A stretch of DNA of 64,000 nucleotides from JBKPNJ01 sp963695705 (GTDB taxonomy: Bacteria; Actinomycetota; Actinomycetes; Propionibacteriales; Nocardioidaceae). Positions 52,807 through 60,905 of this stretch are shown piece by piece. Location of the stretch: NCBI GenBank assembly GCA_963695705.1, contig CAVOHB010000009.1, positions 806,001 through 870,000 of the forward strand, read 5' to 3'. The position numbers were made by a program, and so were the translations under genes. The notes below the pieces were generated by a model, which worked only from the letters and a program-made list of their open reading frames with translations, was not told the origin of the DNA and did not search any database. Numbering within the stretch: the first letter of the stretch is position 1; each line of letters opens with the position of its first letter.

Positions 52807-53747
52807 CCGGGCAGATGGGTGCGAGGCGCCATCCGCGGGCCGCGGCGCGGATGTCGCGCGCCGGTGAGCTCGAGCAGGCGCTGGACCCGGTAGCGGTGCG
52901 GCCGGTACGGCTCGAGCATCGCGGCCAGCTCCGTATCGTCGACCGCTGCGCCGGTCAGCGCCCAGCCGATGTCCCTGGCCACGTGGTAGTCGTGGAAGCT
53001 GACGGCGTCCGCGTCGCCGTGCGCCCGCTGGCGTACCTCTGCTGACGTCCACACCCCCACTCCGGGCAGGGAGCGCAGCATCCGGTCGGCCTCGGAGCCG
53101 GGCAGGTCGACGGTCTTCTCGAGTGAGTCGGCCACCCGCGCCGCTCGTACGAGGGACTGCGAACGGGCCGGGTCGATCCCGCAGCGCAGCCAGTCCCACG
53201 ACGGGATGGCGGCCAGCAGGGCCGGCGCCGGCACGACCCGGAGCCCGCGGTCACCACCGGGTCCGGGGGCTTCGGCGCCGTAACGCCACAGCAGCCGCCG
53301 CCATCCGGCCCAGGCCTCCTGCCCGGTCACCTTCTGCTCGATGATGGCCGGCACGAGTGACTCGTACACCAGGCCGGTCTTGGGGACGCGCAGATGCGGA
53401 TGGCGGCGTTGCGCCCGCACGATGACGGGGTGCTCGGGCGCGAACCCGTCGGGCCGGTCGTCGGCTCCGAGCATCGCCGGGAGACGGTCGAGCACCCAGT
53501 CCGCACCGGCCCCCCAGGCGGTCGTGACGACCTCACCGGCGCTGGGACGGGCCTCGATCCGGACCGTCGCCGGCCCGGTCGGTGTCAGCGTCGCGCGCCA
53601 GATCGCACCATCGGTGTCCAGCTGGAACGACGGGTCCCCCGACCCGCGCCTCAGCGTCCCCAGGATCACGGCGGCCGGGCAGGGGCGATCAGTTGTCCAT
53701 GTCCGGATCGCCGCCGGGTGCCGCTCGGCGACGTGACCCCGCTGCAT
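52791..53747 (-). CDS. AlkA-like DNA-3-methyladenine glycosylase (HhH-GPD)
   Basis: A 318-residue base-excision repair glycosylase. The HhH-GPD signature LRSLPGVGVWTSAEVRQRA near residue 240 is followed by DAVSFHDYHV, where the aspartate matches the catalytic position in AlkA-type enzymes. LVYESLVPAIIEQKVTGQEA near 145 is the usual helix before the active site. It probably removes alkylated bases. The ATG at 53747 is chosen on family length; the longer frame upstream enters the 13-bp repeats. Divergent from a DNA ligase gene. Confidence 0.85.
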   Translation of the reverse strand: MQRGHVAERHPAAIRTWTTDRPCPAAVILGTLRRGSGDPSFQLDTDGAIWRATLTPTGPATVRIEARPSAGEVVTTAWGAGADWVLDRLPAMLGADDRPDGFAPEHPVIVRAQRRHPHLRVPKTGLVYESLVPAIIEQKVTGQEAWAGWRRLLWRYGAEAPGPGGDRGLRVVPAPALLAAIPSWDWLRCGIDPARSQSLVRAARVADSLEKTVDLPGSEADRMLRSLPGVGVWTSAEVRQRAHGDADAVSFHDYHVARDIGWALTGAAVDDTELAAMLEPYRPHRYRVQRLLELTGARHPRRGPRMAPRTHLPGYRRR

Positions 53748-53792
53748 CAGTCCAGTCTGCGGTACGAGGATGCAGTCGCCAAGCACGACCAC

Positions 53793-53831
53793 GCCGACTG
53801 TCCAAGCCGACTGTCCAAGCCGACTGTCCTG
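53793..53831. repeat. Three 13-bp tandem repeats in the glycosylase/ligase promoter region
   Basis: GCCGACTGTCCAA at 53793, 53806 and 53819 (the last with TG for AA). It lies just upstream of the ligase -10 box, in the 105-bp space between two divergent repair genes. Confidence 0.85.
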
Positions 53832-53840
53832 CCGGGCCGA

Positions 53841-53846
53841 CACAAT
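53841..53846 (+). promoter_or_regulatory. -10 box for leaderless DNA ligase gene
   Basis: CACAAT, six bases before the GTG at 53853, the same hexamer and spacing as the sufR promoter. Confidence 0.5.
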
Positions 53847-53852
53847 GGTGGC

Positions 53853-55415
53853 GTGCTGCTCGCCGACCTCGCCGAGGTATCCGCCGTCGTACGCGCGACC
53901 CGGTCACGGACCGCGAAGTCTGCGGCGATCGCGGGGGCGCTGCGCGCGGCCGATCCGGCAGAGATCGAGACGGTCGTCGCCTACCTTTCCGGAGAGCTCC
54001 GACAACGCCGCACCGGGGTGGGCTGGAAGATGCTGTCGACCGTGGCCGACAGCGCCGATCGGCCGACGCTGAGCGTGGCCGCTGTGGATGCCGCCTTCGC
54101 CGAGATCTCGGCCCTGGCCGGTGCGGGCTCCCAGAACCGGCGGCAGGAGCTCATCCGCGCCCTGTTCGCCGCGACCACCCCTCCGGAGCAGCAGTTCGTC
54201 CGCGGGCTGGTCAGCGGCGAGCTGCGGCAGGGGGCGCTCGACGGCGTGATGCTCGACGCGATCGCCCGTGCGTCGGGGCGCCCGGCGGCCGAGATCCGTC
54301 GCGCGGCAATGCTGCGCGGAGCGAGCGGCCCGGTCGCGGTGGCCGCGCTCACAGACGATCCGGCGGCCCTGGCGGTGTTCTCCCTCGATGTCGGACGCCC
54401 GCTGCGCCCGATGCTGGCGTCCACCGCCGCCGACATCGGCGAGGCGTTCGCGAAGGCCGCGCCGAGCGGTGGGCAGGTGGCGGTCGACTGGAAGCTGGAC
54501 GGGATCCGGATCCAGGTGCACCGCGACGGCGGCCTCGTCCGCATCTTCACCCGCAGCCTGGACGACATCACCGACCGGCTGCCCGAGATCGTCGAGACGG
54601 TCCTGGATGTCGAAGCCAGGTCGTTCGTCCTCGACGGTGAGGCCATCGCGCTGGACGAGCATGGTCGCCCGCGGCCCTTCCAGCAGACCGCCTCACGTAC
54701 GGCGTCCAGGGTCGACGTCGGCCGCCTGCGCGTGGACCTACCGCTGACGGCGTTCGTGTTCGACATCCTGCACCTGGACGGTGTTGATCTCATCGACCGG
54801 CCCGGATCGGAGCGGATCGCCGCGATGCAGAGGCTGCTGCCGGCTTGGTTGTGCGTACCCAGACTGGTCACCGACCAGTCCGTGGAGGCCATCCGCTTCG
54901 CCGCTGATGCCGTCTCCCGCGGTCACGAGGGAGTCGTCGTCAAGTCGCTGAGTGCTCCCTATGAGGCTGGCCGGCGTGGCGCCGCCTGGGTCAAGGTCAA
55001 GCCCCGGCATACGCTCGATCTGGTGGTACTCGCGGCCGAGTGGGGGCATGGCCGCCGGCGAGGGTGGCTCTCCAACCTGCACCTGGGCGCGCGAGACCCG
55101 GAGACCGGCGGGTTCGTGATGTTGGGCAAGACGTTCAAGGGGCTCACCGACGAGCTGTTGACCTGGCAAACCGAGCAGCTGCTCGCGTTGCAGGTGGACG
55201 GGGGTGACGACTACACGGTGCGCGTACGCCCCGAGCTCGTCGTGGAGATCGCGTTCGACGGCATCCAGACGTCCACGCGGTACTCGGGCGGCATGGCGCT
55301 GCGCTTCGCCCGGGTGATCCGCTACCGCGACGACAAGCGGGTCGAGGAGGCCGACACGGTCGAGACCGTCCGGGGCATCCACGCGCTTCAGTCCGGCGCA
55401 TCTCCCGAGAGCTGA
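53853..55415 (+). CDS. ligB: ATP-dependent DNA ligase (LigB-like)
   Basis: A 520-residue ATP-dependent ligase. N-terminal DNA-binding domain (LSGELRQRRTGVGWKML near residue 45), adenylation domain with the nucleotidyl lysine in VDWKLDGIRIQVHRDG near 210 (K-x-D-G), EGVVVKSLSAPYEAGRRG near 355, and OB domain with ELVVEIAFDGIQTSTRYSGG near 470. Size and N-terminus match mycobacterial LigB. The GTG at 53853 is chosen because of the -10 six bases before it; a much longer open frame upstream is shadow. Likely a repair ligase, divergent from a glycosylase gene. Confidence 0.9.
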   Translation: MLLADLAEVSAVVRATRSRTAKSAAIAGALRAADPAEIETVVAYLSGELRQRRTGVGWKMLSTVADSADRPTLSVAAVDAAFAEISALAGAGSQNRRQELIRALFAATTPPEQQFVRGLVSGELRQGALDGVMLDAIARASGRPAAEIRRAAMLRGASGPVAVAALTDDPAALAVFSLDVGRPLRPMLASTAADIGEAFAKAAPSGGQVAVDWKLDGIRIQVHRDGGLVRIFTRSLDDITDRLPEIVETVLDVEARSFVLDGEAIALDEHGRPRPFQQTASRTASRVDVGRLRVDLPLTAFVFDILHLDGVDLIDRPGSERIAAMQRLLPAWLCVPRLVTDQSVEAIRFAADAVSRGHEGVVVKSLSAPYEAGRRGAAWVKVKPRHTLDLVVLAAEWGHGRRRGWLSNLHLGARDPETGGFVMLGKTFKGLTDELLTWQTEQLLALQVDGGDDYTVRVRPELVVEIAFDGIQTSTRYSGGMALRFARVIRYRDDKRVEEADTVETVRGIHALQSGASPES

Positions 55416-55471
55416 ACGGTCGCTGTCTCCTCGACGTCCCGCAAGGTCTGGGTCACCAGCCCGCCAGTGCC

Positions 55472-55622
55472 GGGAATTGCGCGGTTGTTGGTCACGGTTG
55501 AGCAGGCCGGTGACCACCATCTACCTCCGAAAAGGTCGGTGGGGTGTGCGGTCATGCCGACGAACCCCCAACGGAGGCCCACCGGGTCGGCCGCGGCAAG
55601 AAGTGTGCAGTAGTTGCGGGTA
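55472..55622. repeat. AATT-type palindromic element, copy 3 (longer variant)
   Basis: GGGAATTGCGCGGTTGTTGG (55472 on) closely matches the reversed right arm of copy 1; TTGGTCAC later pairs with GTGACCA, and a relative of the arm, AGAAGTGTGCAGTAGTTGCG, lies near 55600-55620. Fills much of the 413-bp space between the ligase and the convergent M23 gene. Confidence 0.6.
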
Positions 55623-55746
55623 AACGGGTGGGACAACGCTCATCGCCTGCACAAGTCTGCGCCGTCAAGCACCGCAGTGGTCGGCCTCGGACTCAAGCAG
55701 TCGCGGCCGCGCGCCCTTCCCGGAACCCGTGCCTACCGGCGTGACA

Positions 55747-55828
55747 CCTTGTCGGATGGCGCGTCAACAACTGTCGGATCGCGTGAATCAAGTGTCGGAT
55801 CGCGTGAAACAAGTGTCGGATCGCGGGG
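55747..55828. repeat. 21-bp tandem repeat, locus 2 (four units)
   Basis: Units built on AAGTGTCGGATCGCGTGAAA start at 55747 (22 bases, diverged), 55769, 55790 and 55811. The array ends one base before the stop of the minus-strand M23/VCBS gene. Same core as 17231-17293. Confidence 0.9.
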
Positions 55829-57019
55829 TCAGTGGCGGCGACGCCCGAAGGCGATGTCGACCGTCCTGGTGGCCGACCTGCGGAGCATGAACATGGCGGA
55901 GTTCGGCCGCCAGACACCGATGTCGGTGGTGCTGTCGCCGTTCCAGTCCCCCGTCACCGGGAGGTCGCCCTTGTGCCCGAAGACGAGGTCGACGGTCGAG
56001 CCGTCGGCCGTCTTCTCGGTCCACTTCCGGGTCGCCGAGTCGAACACCCCGATATCGGTGCGACCGTCGCCGTTCCAGTCCCCGGTCACCGGAATGTCGG
56101 CCGGCCCGCCGAGCCGCATGACCGTCATCGCACCGCTGCCGTCGCGCAGCAGGAAAGCACCGGTTCGCGGTCTCCAGACACCGACATCGGTGCCGTGGTG
56201 ACCGTCCCAGTTCCCCGTGACCGGCACGTCCCTGGCACTCCCCCACGAGATCGTCTCGACCGACCCGCCGGACGAGCGGAGGGCGAACTCGTGCCTGAAC
56301 TGGCTCCAGACTCCGAGATCGGTGTTCGAGTCGCCGTTCCAGTCACCGGTGACAGGGACGTTCCCTGCATTGCCGTACTTCAGCGGCGAGGTATCGCCGC
56401 CGGACAGACGCCGCAGGAACCGGCCGGTGTCGGCGCCGTGCCGGAACATACCCAGTTGCGTCACGCCGTTGCCGTTCCAGTCCCCCGTGACAGGAACCGA
56501 CGGGCAGTTCGTCGACGTGACGTCGCTGTTGTATTTGAGGCTGACACCGCCGAAGACGGCGTGCAGGTCCTGGTGCTCCAGATCCCGCTGCTCGTAGTGC
56601 AGATGGGACCCGGTCGAGTTTCCCGACGTTCCGAGCAGGGCGATCGGCTGACCGAGGTCGACACGCTGGCCGGGCGAGACCAGCACGCGGGAGAGATGCG
56701 CGTGCAGGCTGCTCCAGCCGCCGAAGTGGTCGATCACGACGTACCGGCCGTAGCTGGCGTCGCCGAGGTCCTCGACCGTGCTGACGATGCCGGGGGCCGA
56801 GGCCACCACGAGGTCGCCCATGTCGTCGGTGCGGTTGAAGTCGACCGCGTTGGGACTCGGAGAGTGGTCACTGCGGGTGGACGCATTCCACGTCTGACCG
56901 CAGGGGAACGGCACCGCGTAGTCGGGTTCCGGGCTGGCGACGGCGACTCCGCCGGCCCCGACGAGGGCAGCGGTCATGCCGGCCGCAGCCAGCCGGAGGG
57001 TCCATCTCACGCGTGCCAC
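55829..57019 (-). CDS. Secreted M23 peptidase with five VCBS/FG-GAP-like repeats
   Basis: A 396-residue exported protein. Signal peptide in LRLAAAGMTAALVGAGGVAV. The M23 (LytM) domain spans about 40-150: SDHSPSPNAVDFNRTDD (metal histidine and aspartate), SSLHAHLSRV and GSHLHYEQRD. Five repeats of 40-48 residues follow, each with a V/I/L-PVTGDWNGDxxTDxGVW core (near residues 177, 225, 273, 318, 364), typical of calcium-binding beta-propeller blades. Five blades is few for a closed propeller. Likely acts on peptidoglycan outside the cell. GTG 57019 lies nine bases after a TATAGT box. Confidence 0.88.
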   Translation of the reverse strand: MARVRWTLRLAAAGMTAALVGAGGVAVASPEPDYAVPFPCGQTWNASTRSDHSPSPNAVDFNRTDDMGDLVVASAPGIVSTVEDLGDASYGRYVVIDHFGGWSSLHAHLSRVLVSPGQRVDLGQPIALLGTSGNSTGSHLHYEQRDLEHQDLHAVFGGVSLKYNSDVTSTNCPSVPVTGDWNGNGVTQLGMFRHGADTGRFLRRLSGGDTSPLKYGNAGNVPVTGDWNGDSNTDLGVWSQFRHEFALRSSGGSVETISWGSARDVPVTGNWDGHHGTDVGVWRPRTGAFLLRDGSGAMTVMRLGGPADIPVTGDWNGDGRTDIGVFDSATRKWTEKTADGSTVDLVFGHKGDLPVTGDWNGDSTTDIGVWRPNSAMFMLRRSATRTVDIAFGRRRH

Positions 57020-57028
57020 ATGACGTCA

Positions 57029-57034
57029 ACTATA
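57029..57034 (-). promoter_or_regulatory. -10 box for the M23/VCBS gene
   Basis: Reads TATAGT on the minus strand, in an unusually AT-rich patch for this genome; GTGACT about 18 bases upstream is a possible -35. Confidence 0.5.
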
Positions 57035-57126
57035 ACCTGAGAGTAACGGATAAGTCACATTCCGTTACATTGCGAGGCTGGCTGCCAGCGGTTCCGGCCG
57101 GTCTCGCCGGATGTCCTACTCGGGCG

Positions 57127-57906
57127 TCAGCGATCCCACCACACGGTGACGACCTGCCGCGTCGGCGGAGGTGGCTGTGATGCGAGCAGGGCCCGGACCT
57201 CGGGCTGCCGGTCGACCGGCAGGCACAGCCGGCGCCTGGTCCACGCCGCGTACGCCTCGGGGTCGCTCAGGCCGAACAGGCTCGGCCGCTCGCTGAGGGC
57301 CGTGCGATGTTCGATCCCGAGCCGATCGAGTACCTCACAGAACAGGCCGAAGGTCGGACCGGGCGGGCGGTCCTGACCGTGGAAGCGTCTCCACAGCGGC
57401 CCGAGCAGGGTCAGCGGGTGGCGGTCGGTGAGCTCGATGACCACCCGCCGGTGCGCCTGTCGGTGCAGCGCCCCGACGAACGGCTCGATGTCGGGAACGT
57501 TGTAGACGACGTTGGCGCAGACGACCACCTCGGCCGGTCCCGCTTCGTCGGCCACCTCCGGCCAGCTGCCCTGCACGGTACGAACGGCCGCCCCCGTAGC
57601 ACTCGCGGCGATGGCGTACTCGGCCAACATCTCGGCGGACTCGTCCACCGCGACGGCACCGACCCCGCGACGCAGAGCCGGTACCGACGCCGCCCCGCCA
57701 CCCGAGCCGACGTCGAGGACCGTTGCGCGGTGCGAGTCGAGAGCCTCGCGGACGCGCTGCCGGGTGGGTCCGTCACCGGGGCTGGAGTCGGCGCGGAACA
57801 TCTCCGGCGGGAACCCCCACGGCGACTCCGGAGCGGCCGCGAGGATCTCGGGGTCGATCGCCCAGTCAGCCAGCTGCTGGGACCACCGGTCGGCGGGTGA
57901 GGTCAC
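57127..57906 (-). CDS. SAM-dependent methyltransferase, class I
   Basis: A 259-residue methyltransferase. Motif I is VLDVGSGGGAASVPAL near residue 63, followed by GAVAVDESAEMLAEY (motif II region) and VVVCANVVYNVPDIEPFVGA near 125. Substrate unknown. The GTG at 57906 is seven bases after a TACGCT box on the minus strand; the divergent SDR gene starts only 23 bases away. Confidence 0.85.
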   Translation of the reverse strand: MTSPADRWSQQLADWAIDPEILAAAPESPWGFPPEMFRADSSPGDGPTRQRVREALDSHRATVLDVGSGGGAASVPALRRGVGAVAVDESAEMLAEYAIAASATGAAVRTVQGSWPEVADEAGPAEVVVCANVVYNVPDIEPFVGALHRQAHRRVVIELTDRHPLTLLGPLWRRFHGQDRPPGPTFGLFCEVLDRLGIEHRTALSERPSLFGLSDPEAYAAWTRRRLCLPVDRQPEVRALLASQPPPPTRQVVTVWWDR

Positions 57907-57913
57907 GCCGGTC

Positions 57914-57923
57914 AGCGTAGCCT
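57914..57923. promoter_or_regulatory. Overlapping divergent -10 boxes
   Basis: Plus-strand TAGCCT (57918-57923) lies six bases before the SDR ATG; minus-strand TACGCT (57919-57914) lies seven bases before the methyltransferase GTG. The two hexamers share two bases, and each -35 must lie inside the other gene. Confidence 0.5.
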
Positions 57924-57929
57924 CGGCGC

Positions 57930-58919
57930 ATGCGAATCCTGTTCATCGGCGGCACCCGCTTCGTGGGCCGCGCCATGGTCGAGGCCGCGCTCTCCCGCGG
58001 TCACCACGCAACCGTGCTGCACCGCGGCCAGACCGGCGCCGGACTGTTCCCCGAGGCGGAGCACCTGCTGGCCGACCGGGACGGCGATCTCGACGTGCTC
58101 TCCGGTCGCGAGTTCGACGCGACCGTCGATACCTGCGGCTACGTCCCGCGCCAGGTCCGCGGTCTTGCCGACGCCCTGGCCGGTCGGGGTGGCCACCACG
58201 TCTTCGTGTCGTCGGTGTCGGCGTACGACGAAACCGGCGCGGCCGGCGCGAACGAGGCCGTCCTCAAGCTGGCAGAACTCGAGGACAAGACCACCGAGGA
58301 GGTCACCGAGACCACCTACGGCGGCCTGAAGGTGGAGTGCGAGCGCGCCGCGCAGTCGGCGTACGGCTCCGGCCTCAGCATCGTGCGCCCGACCTACGTC
58401 GTCGGCCCGTGGGACTACACCGGCCGCTTCACCTGGTGGGTGGACCGGATCGCCCGCGGGGGCGAGGTGCTCTGCCCGGGCCCACGTGAGGCACCTATGC
58501 AGGTCATCGACGCACGCGATATGGCTGCGTGGACGATAGGCCTGGCCGAGGCGGGCACCGGCGGGGCCTTCCACGCGGTCTCACCCCGGCCGCCGTTCGG
58601 GATGGGTGACCTGCTCGACGCGACCGCCGAGGCGGTGGCCCCCCCGGGAACCTCGCTGGTCTGGGCGGACGCCGCCTTCCTGACCGAGCAGGGCGAGAAC
58701 GGCATGACCATGCCGCTGTGGACCGAGGGTGGCGTCGAACACCTGATGGCGCTGGACCCGGGGGCCGCGGAGTCGACCGGACTGAAGCCCCGACCGCTAC
58801 AGGACACGGTGCGCGCCACCCTGGGCTGGCTGCGCACCGAGCAGCCACCGCCGCGCGAGGGGTGGGGCATCAGCCCGGAGCGCGAAACCGAGCTGCTCTC
58901 GCTCTGGCGGGCGCGTTAG
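57930..58919 (+). CDS. SDR family NAD-dependent epimerase/dehydratase-like protein
   Basis: A 329-residue extended SDR. Nucleotide site MRILFIGGTRFVGRAMVEAA at the very start (GGTRFVG rather than the classic GxxGxxG); FVSSVSAYDETG near residue 95 and TYGGLKVECERAA near 130 give the Y-x-x-x-K position as YGGLK, in keeping with catalytic tyrosine and lysine. VRPTYVVGPWDYTGRFTWWV near 155 is typical of RNA-binding/isoflavone-reductase-like actinobacterial SDRs. Substrate unknown. Probably leaderless. Confidence 0.85.
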   Translation: MRILFIGGTRFVGRAMVEAALSRGHHATVLHRGQTGAGLFPEAEHLLADRDGDLDVLSGREFDATVDTCGYVPRQVRGLADALAGRGGHHVFVSSVSAYDETGAAGANEAVLKLAELEDKTTEEVTETTYGGLKVECERAAQSAYGSGLSIVRPTYVVGPWDYTGRFTWWVDRIARGGEVLCPGPREAPMQVIDARDMAAWTIGLAEAGTGGAFHAVSPRPPFGMGDLLDATAEAVAPPGTSLVWADAAFLTEQGENGMTMPLWTEGGVEHLMALDPGAAESTGLKPRPLQDTVRATLGWLRTEQPPPREGWGISPERETELLSLWRAR

Positions 58920-58942
58920 CAGGCGCCCGCATGGGCTCGGAC

Positions 58943-59800
58943 TCAGGTGGTTCGGATCAGGCCCTCCTGCGCAACGGAGGCGACGAGCCGACCGTCACGG
59001 GTGAAGACGCGCCCGGTCGCGAACCCGCGCGCCCCGGACGCCGAGGGGGACACCTGGTCGTAGAGAAGCCAGTCATCGGCGCGGAACGGCCGGTGGAACC
59101 ACACGGCGTGGTCGAGTGAGGCGGTCTTGAGACCGGGCCCCCCGATGTGCCGCCGGTGCGGGACCAGCGTCGATCCGAGCAGGGTCAGGTCGCTGGCGTA
59201 GGTGAAGACGCTCGCGTGTACGACCGGCTGGTCGGCGAGCTTGCCGGCGGCCCGCAGCCAGATCCGGGCCTGAGCCGGGTGCAGCGGATCATGGAGCTCG
59301 CCACCGGGCCGGGAGTCCCCCGCGTAGCGCACATCCACGGCGGCCCACTCCCTTTCCCAGTCCGCAGCCTGCCGGCCGAAGATCTTGGCGTAGAGCTCGG
59401 CCATACCCGGACAGGCATCCGGTTCCGCGACCTCGGGCATGGAGTCCTGGTGTTCAAGGCCGTCCTCGTGGATGTGGAACGAGGCCGACAGGTAGAAGAT
59501 GGAGCGGCCGTGCTGCCGGGCGACGATTCTCCGGGTGCTGAACGCACGCCCGTCCCGCACCCGCTCGACGTCGTAGACGATCGGGACACCGGTGTCGCCG
59601 GGATGGATGAAGTAGGCGTGCAGTGAGTGCACCGTGAGCCTCTCGTCGACGGTGCGGCTGCCGGCCACCAAGGCCTGAGCGGCCACTTGCCCGCCGAAGA
59701 CCCGTTGCAACCGGGTGTCGGGCTGTCTGCCGCGAAAGAGGTCGACCTCGATCGTCTCGAGGTCGAGAAGCGCGACCAGCTGGTCGATGGACTGCGGCAC
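58943..59800 (-). CDS. tesB: Acyl-CoA thioesterase II (TesB)
   Basis: A 285-residue double hot-dog thioesterase hydrolysing acyl-CoAs. N-terminal LFRGRQPDTRLQRVFGGQVA near residue 20; TVHSLHAYFIHPGD near 52; catalytic-type triad residues in the C-half, ASLDHAVWFHRPFRADDWLL near 228. The GTG at 59800 follows AGGAAG. The gene is downstream of the PAC2 gene on the same strand, 73 bp away. Confidence 0.94.
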   Translation of the reverse strand: MPQSIDQLVALLDLETIEVDLFRGRQPDTRLQRVFGGQVAAQALVAGSRTVDERLTVHSLHAYFIHPGDTGVPIVYDVERVRDGRAFSTRRIVARQHGRSIFYLSASFHIHEDGLEHQDSMPEVAEPDACPGMAELYAKIFGRQAADWEREWAAVDVRYAGDSRPGGELHDPLHPAQARIWLRAAGKLADQPVVHASVFTYASDLTLLGSTLVPHRRHIGGPGLKTASLDHAVWFHRPFRADDWLLYDQVSPSASGARGFATGRVFTRDGRLVASVAQEGLIRTT

Positions 59801-59873
59801 GGGTTCTTCCTGTCAGAGGTTGCGCCGACCGGAGCGGAGGTCGGCGGGTCCGGCGGGTCGGCGCGATCTGGCG

Positions 59874-60872
59874 CTACGGCCGGTCGTCGGGCCGGTCCAG
59901 CCCTGCCAGGAACCGCTCGAACTCGGCGCCCAGCTCCTCACCGGTCGGCAGGTCAGTGCCCTCGGCGAGCAGCGAAGCGTCAGCGGCGCGTTCGAACGCG
60001 TCGTACTGCCCCTCCAGAGCGCGCACGACCTCGGCGATCTCCTCGTTGTCGCCGATCTGCTGGGTGATCTGGGTCATCGCCTGCTCCGCCGCCCGCTCCA
60101 GCTCAGCGGTGGAGAGGTCGAGCTCGGCAAGGGATCGTACGCCGTTGACGAGCGCGACCGCGGCGGCGGGGAAGTCCACCTGCGCGAGGTAGTGAGGGAC
60201 GTGGGCCACCAGCCCGGCGGCGTCGTAACCCCACTCTCCGAGGCGGACCTCCAGGATGGCCTGGGCGCTGCCGGGTATCCGCAGCTGCCCTTTGAACATG
60301 CTCCGGTGCTCCGGGAGGATCTCCGGCCGCGTCGCGTGCATCGTGTACGTGATCCGCCGGGTGTGGGGTACGGCCATCGGGACACCGCCCAGACCGATCG
60401 TCAGCGTCACCCCGAGCCGGTCGATCACGGCGCGGACGCCCTCGATGAACCGCTCCCAGGCGATGTCCGGTTCCGGCCCGGTCAGCACGAGGTACGGCCG
60501 GCCGCGCCGGTCACGCTGGAGTCGGACCACAAGGCGTGGCGCCTGGTAGTGCTCGTAGTGGTCCTCGATGAAGAGAAGCGGAGGCCGGCGTGCCCGGTAG
60601 TCGTAGAGCTGGTCGATGTCGAAGCTCGCCACCACCCGCCCGTCCGGGGCGGCCTGGTGGTCGCGGTCAGCGCCGGCCGCGGCGTCGTCACGGCCCGGCG
60701 GCGGCCCGTCGCCGTCCTCGAGCTCACCGAGCAGCGCTCCGGCAACCAGCCGGGCGGCCGACCCGGCGTCGAGGAAACCTTCGAGTGTGTGCACCAGCAC
60801 CAGGTCGCCGGCATGCCCGTCGAGCTCCGGGATGTCGTCAACGATGTGCACGATGCCTGACGCGTCTTGCAT
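59874..60872 (-). CDS. PAC2 family protein
   Basis: A 332-residue protein of the PAC2 (proteasome assembly chaperone-like) family, widespread in proteasome-bearing actinomycetes; biochemical role unknown. Family regions: LVLVHTLEGFLDAGSAARLV near residue 25, FDIDQLYDYRARRPPLLF near 80, ERFIEGVRAVIDRLG near 140 and AAGLVAHVPHYLAQ near 215; an acidic helical tail ends the protein. ATG 60872 is chosen because GGGGAGGGAC lies directly before it, although an ATG four codons upstream exists. dxs follows upstream on the same strand, 33 bp. Confidence 0.88.
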   Translation of the reverse strand: MQDASGIVHIVDDIPELDGHAGDLVLVHTLEGFLDAGSAARLVAGALLGELEDGDGPPPGRDDAAAGADRDHQAAPDGRVVASFDIDQLYDYRARRPPLLFIEDHYEHYQAPRLVVRLQRDRRGRPYLVLTGPEPDIAWERFIEGVRAVIDRLGVTLTIGLGGVPMAVPHTRRITYTMHATRPEILPEHRSMFKGQLRIPGSAQAILEVRLGEWGYDAAGLVAHVPHYLAQVDFPAAAVALVNGVRSLAELDLSTAELERAAEQAMTQITQQIGDNEEIAEVVRALEGQYDAFERAADASLLAEGTDLPTGEELGAEFERFLAGLDRPDDRP

Positions 60873-60905
60873 GTCCCTCCCCATCCGGCCGCTGATCGCC
60901 CTGCC

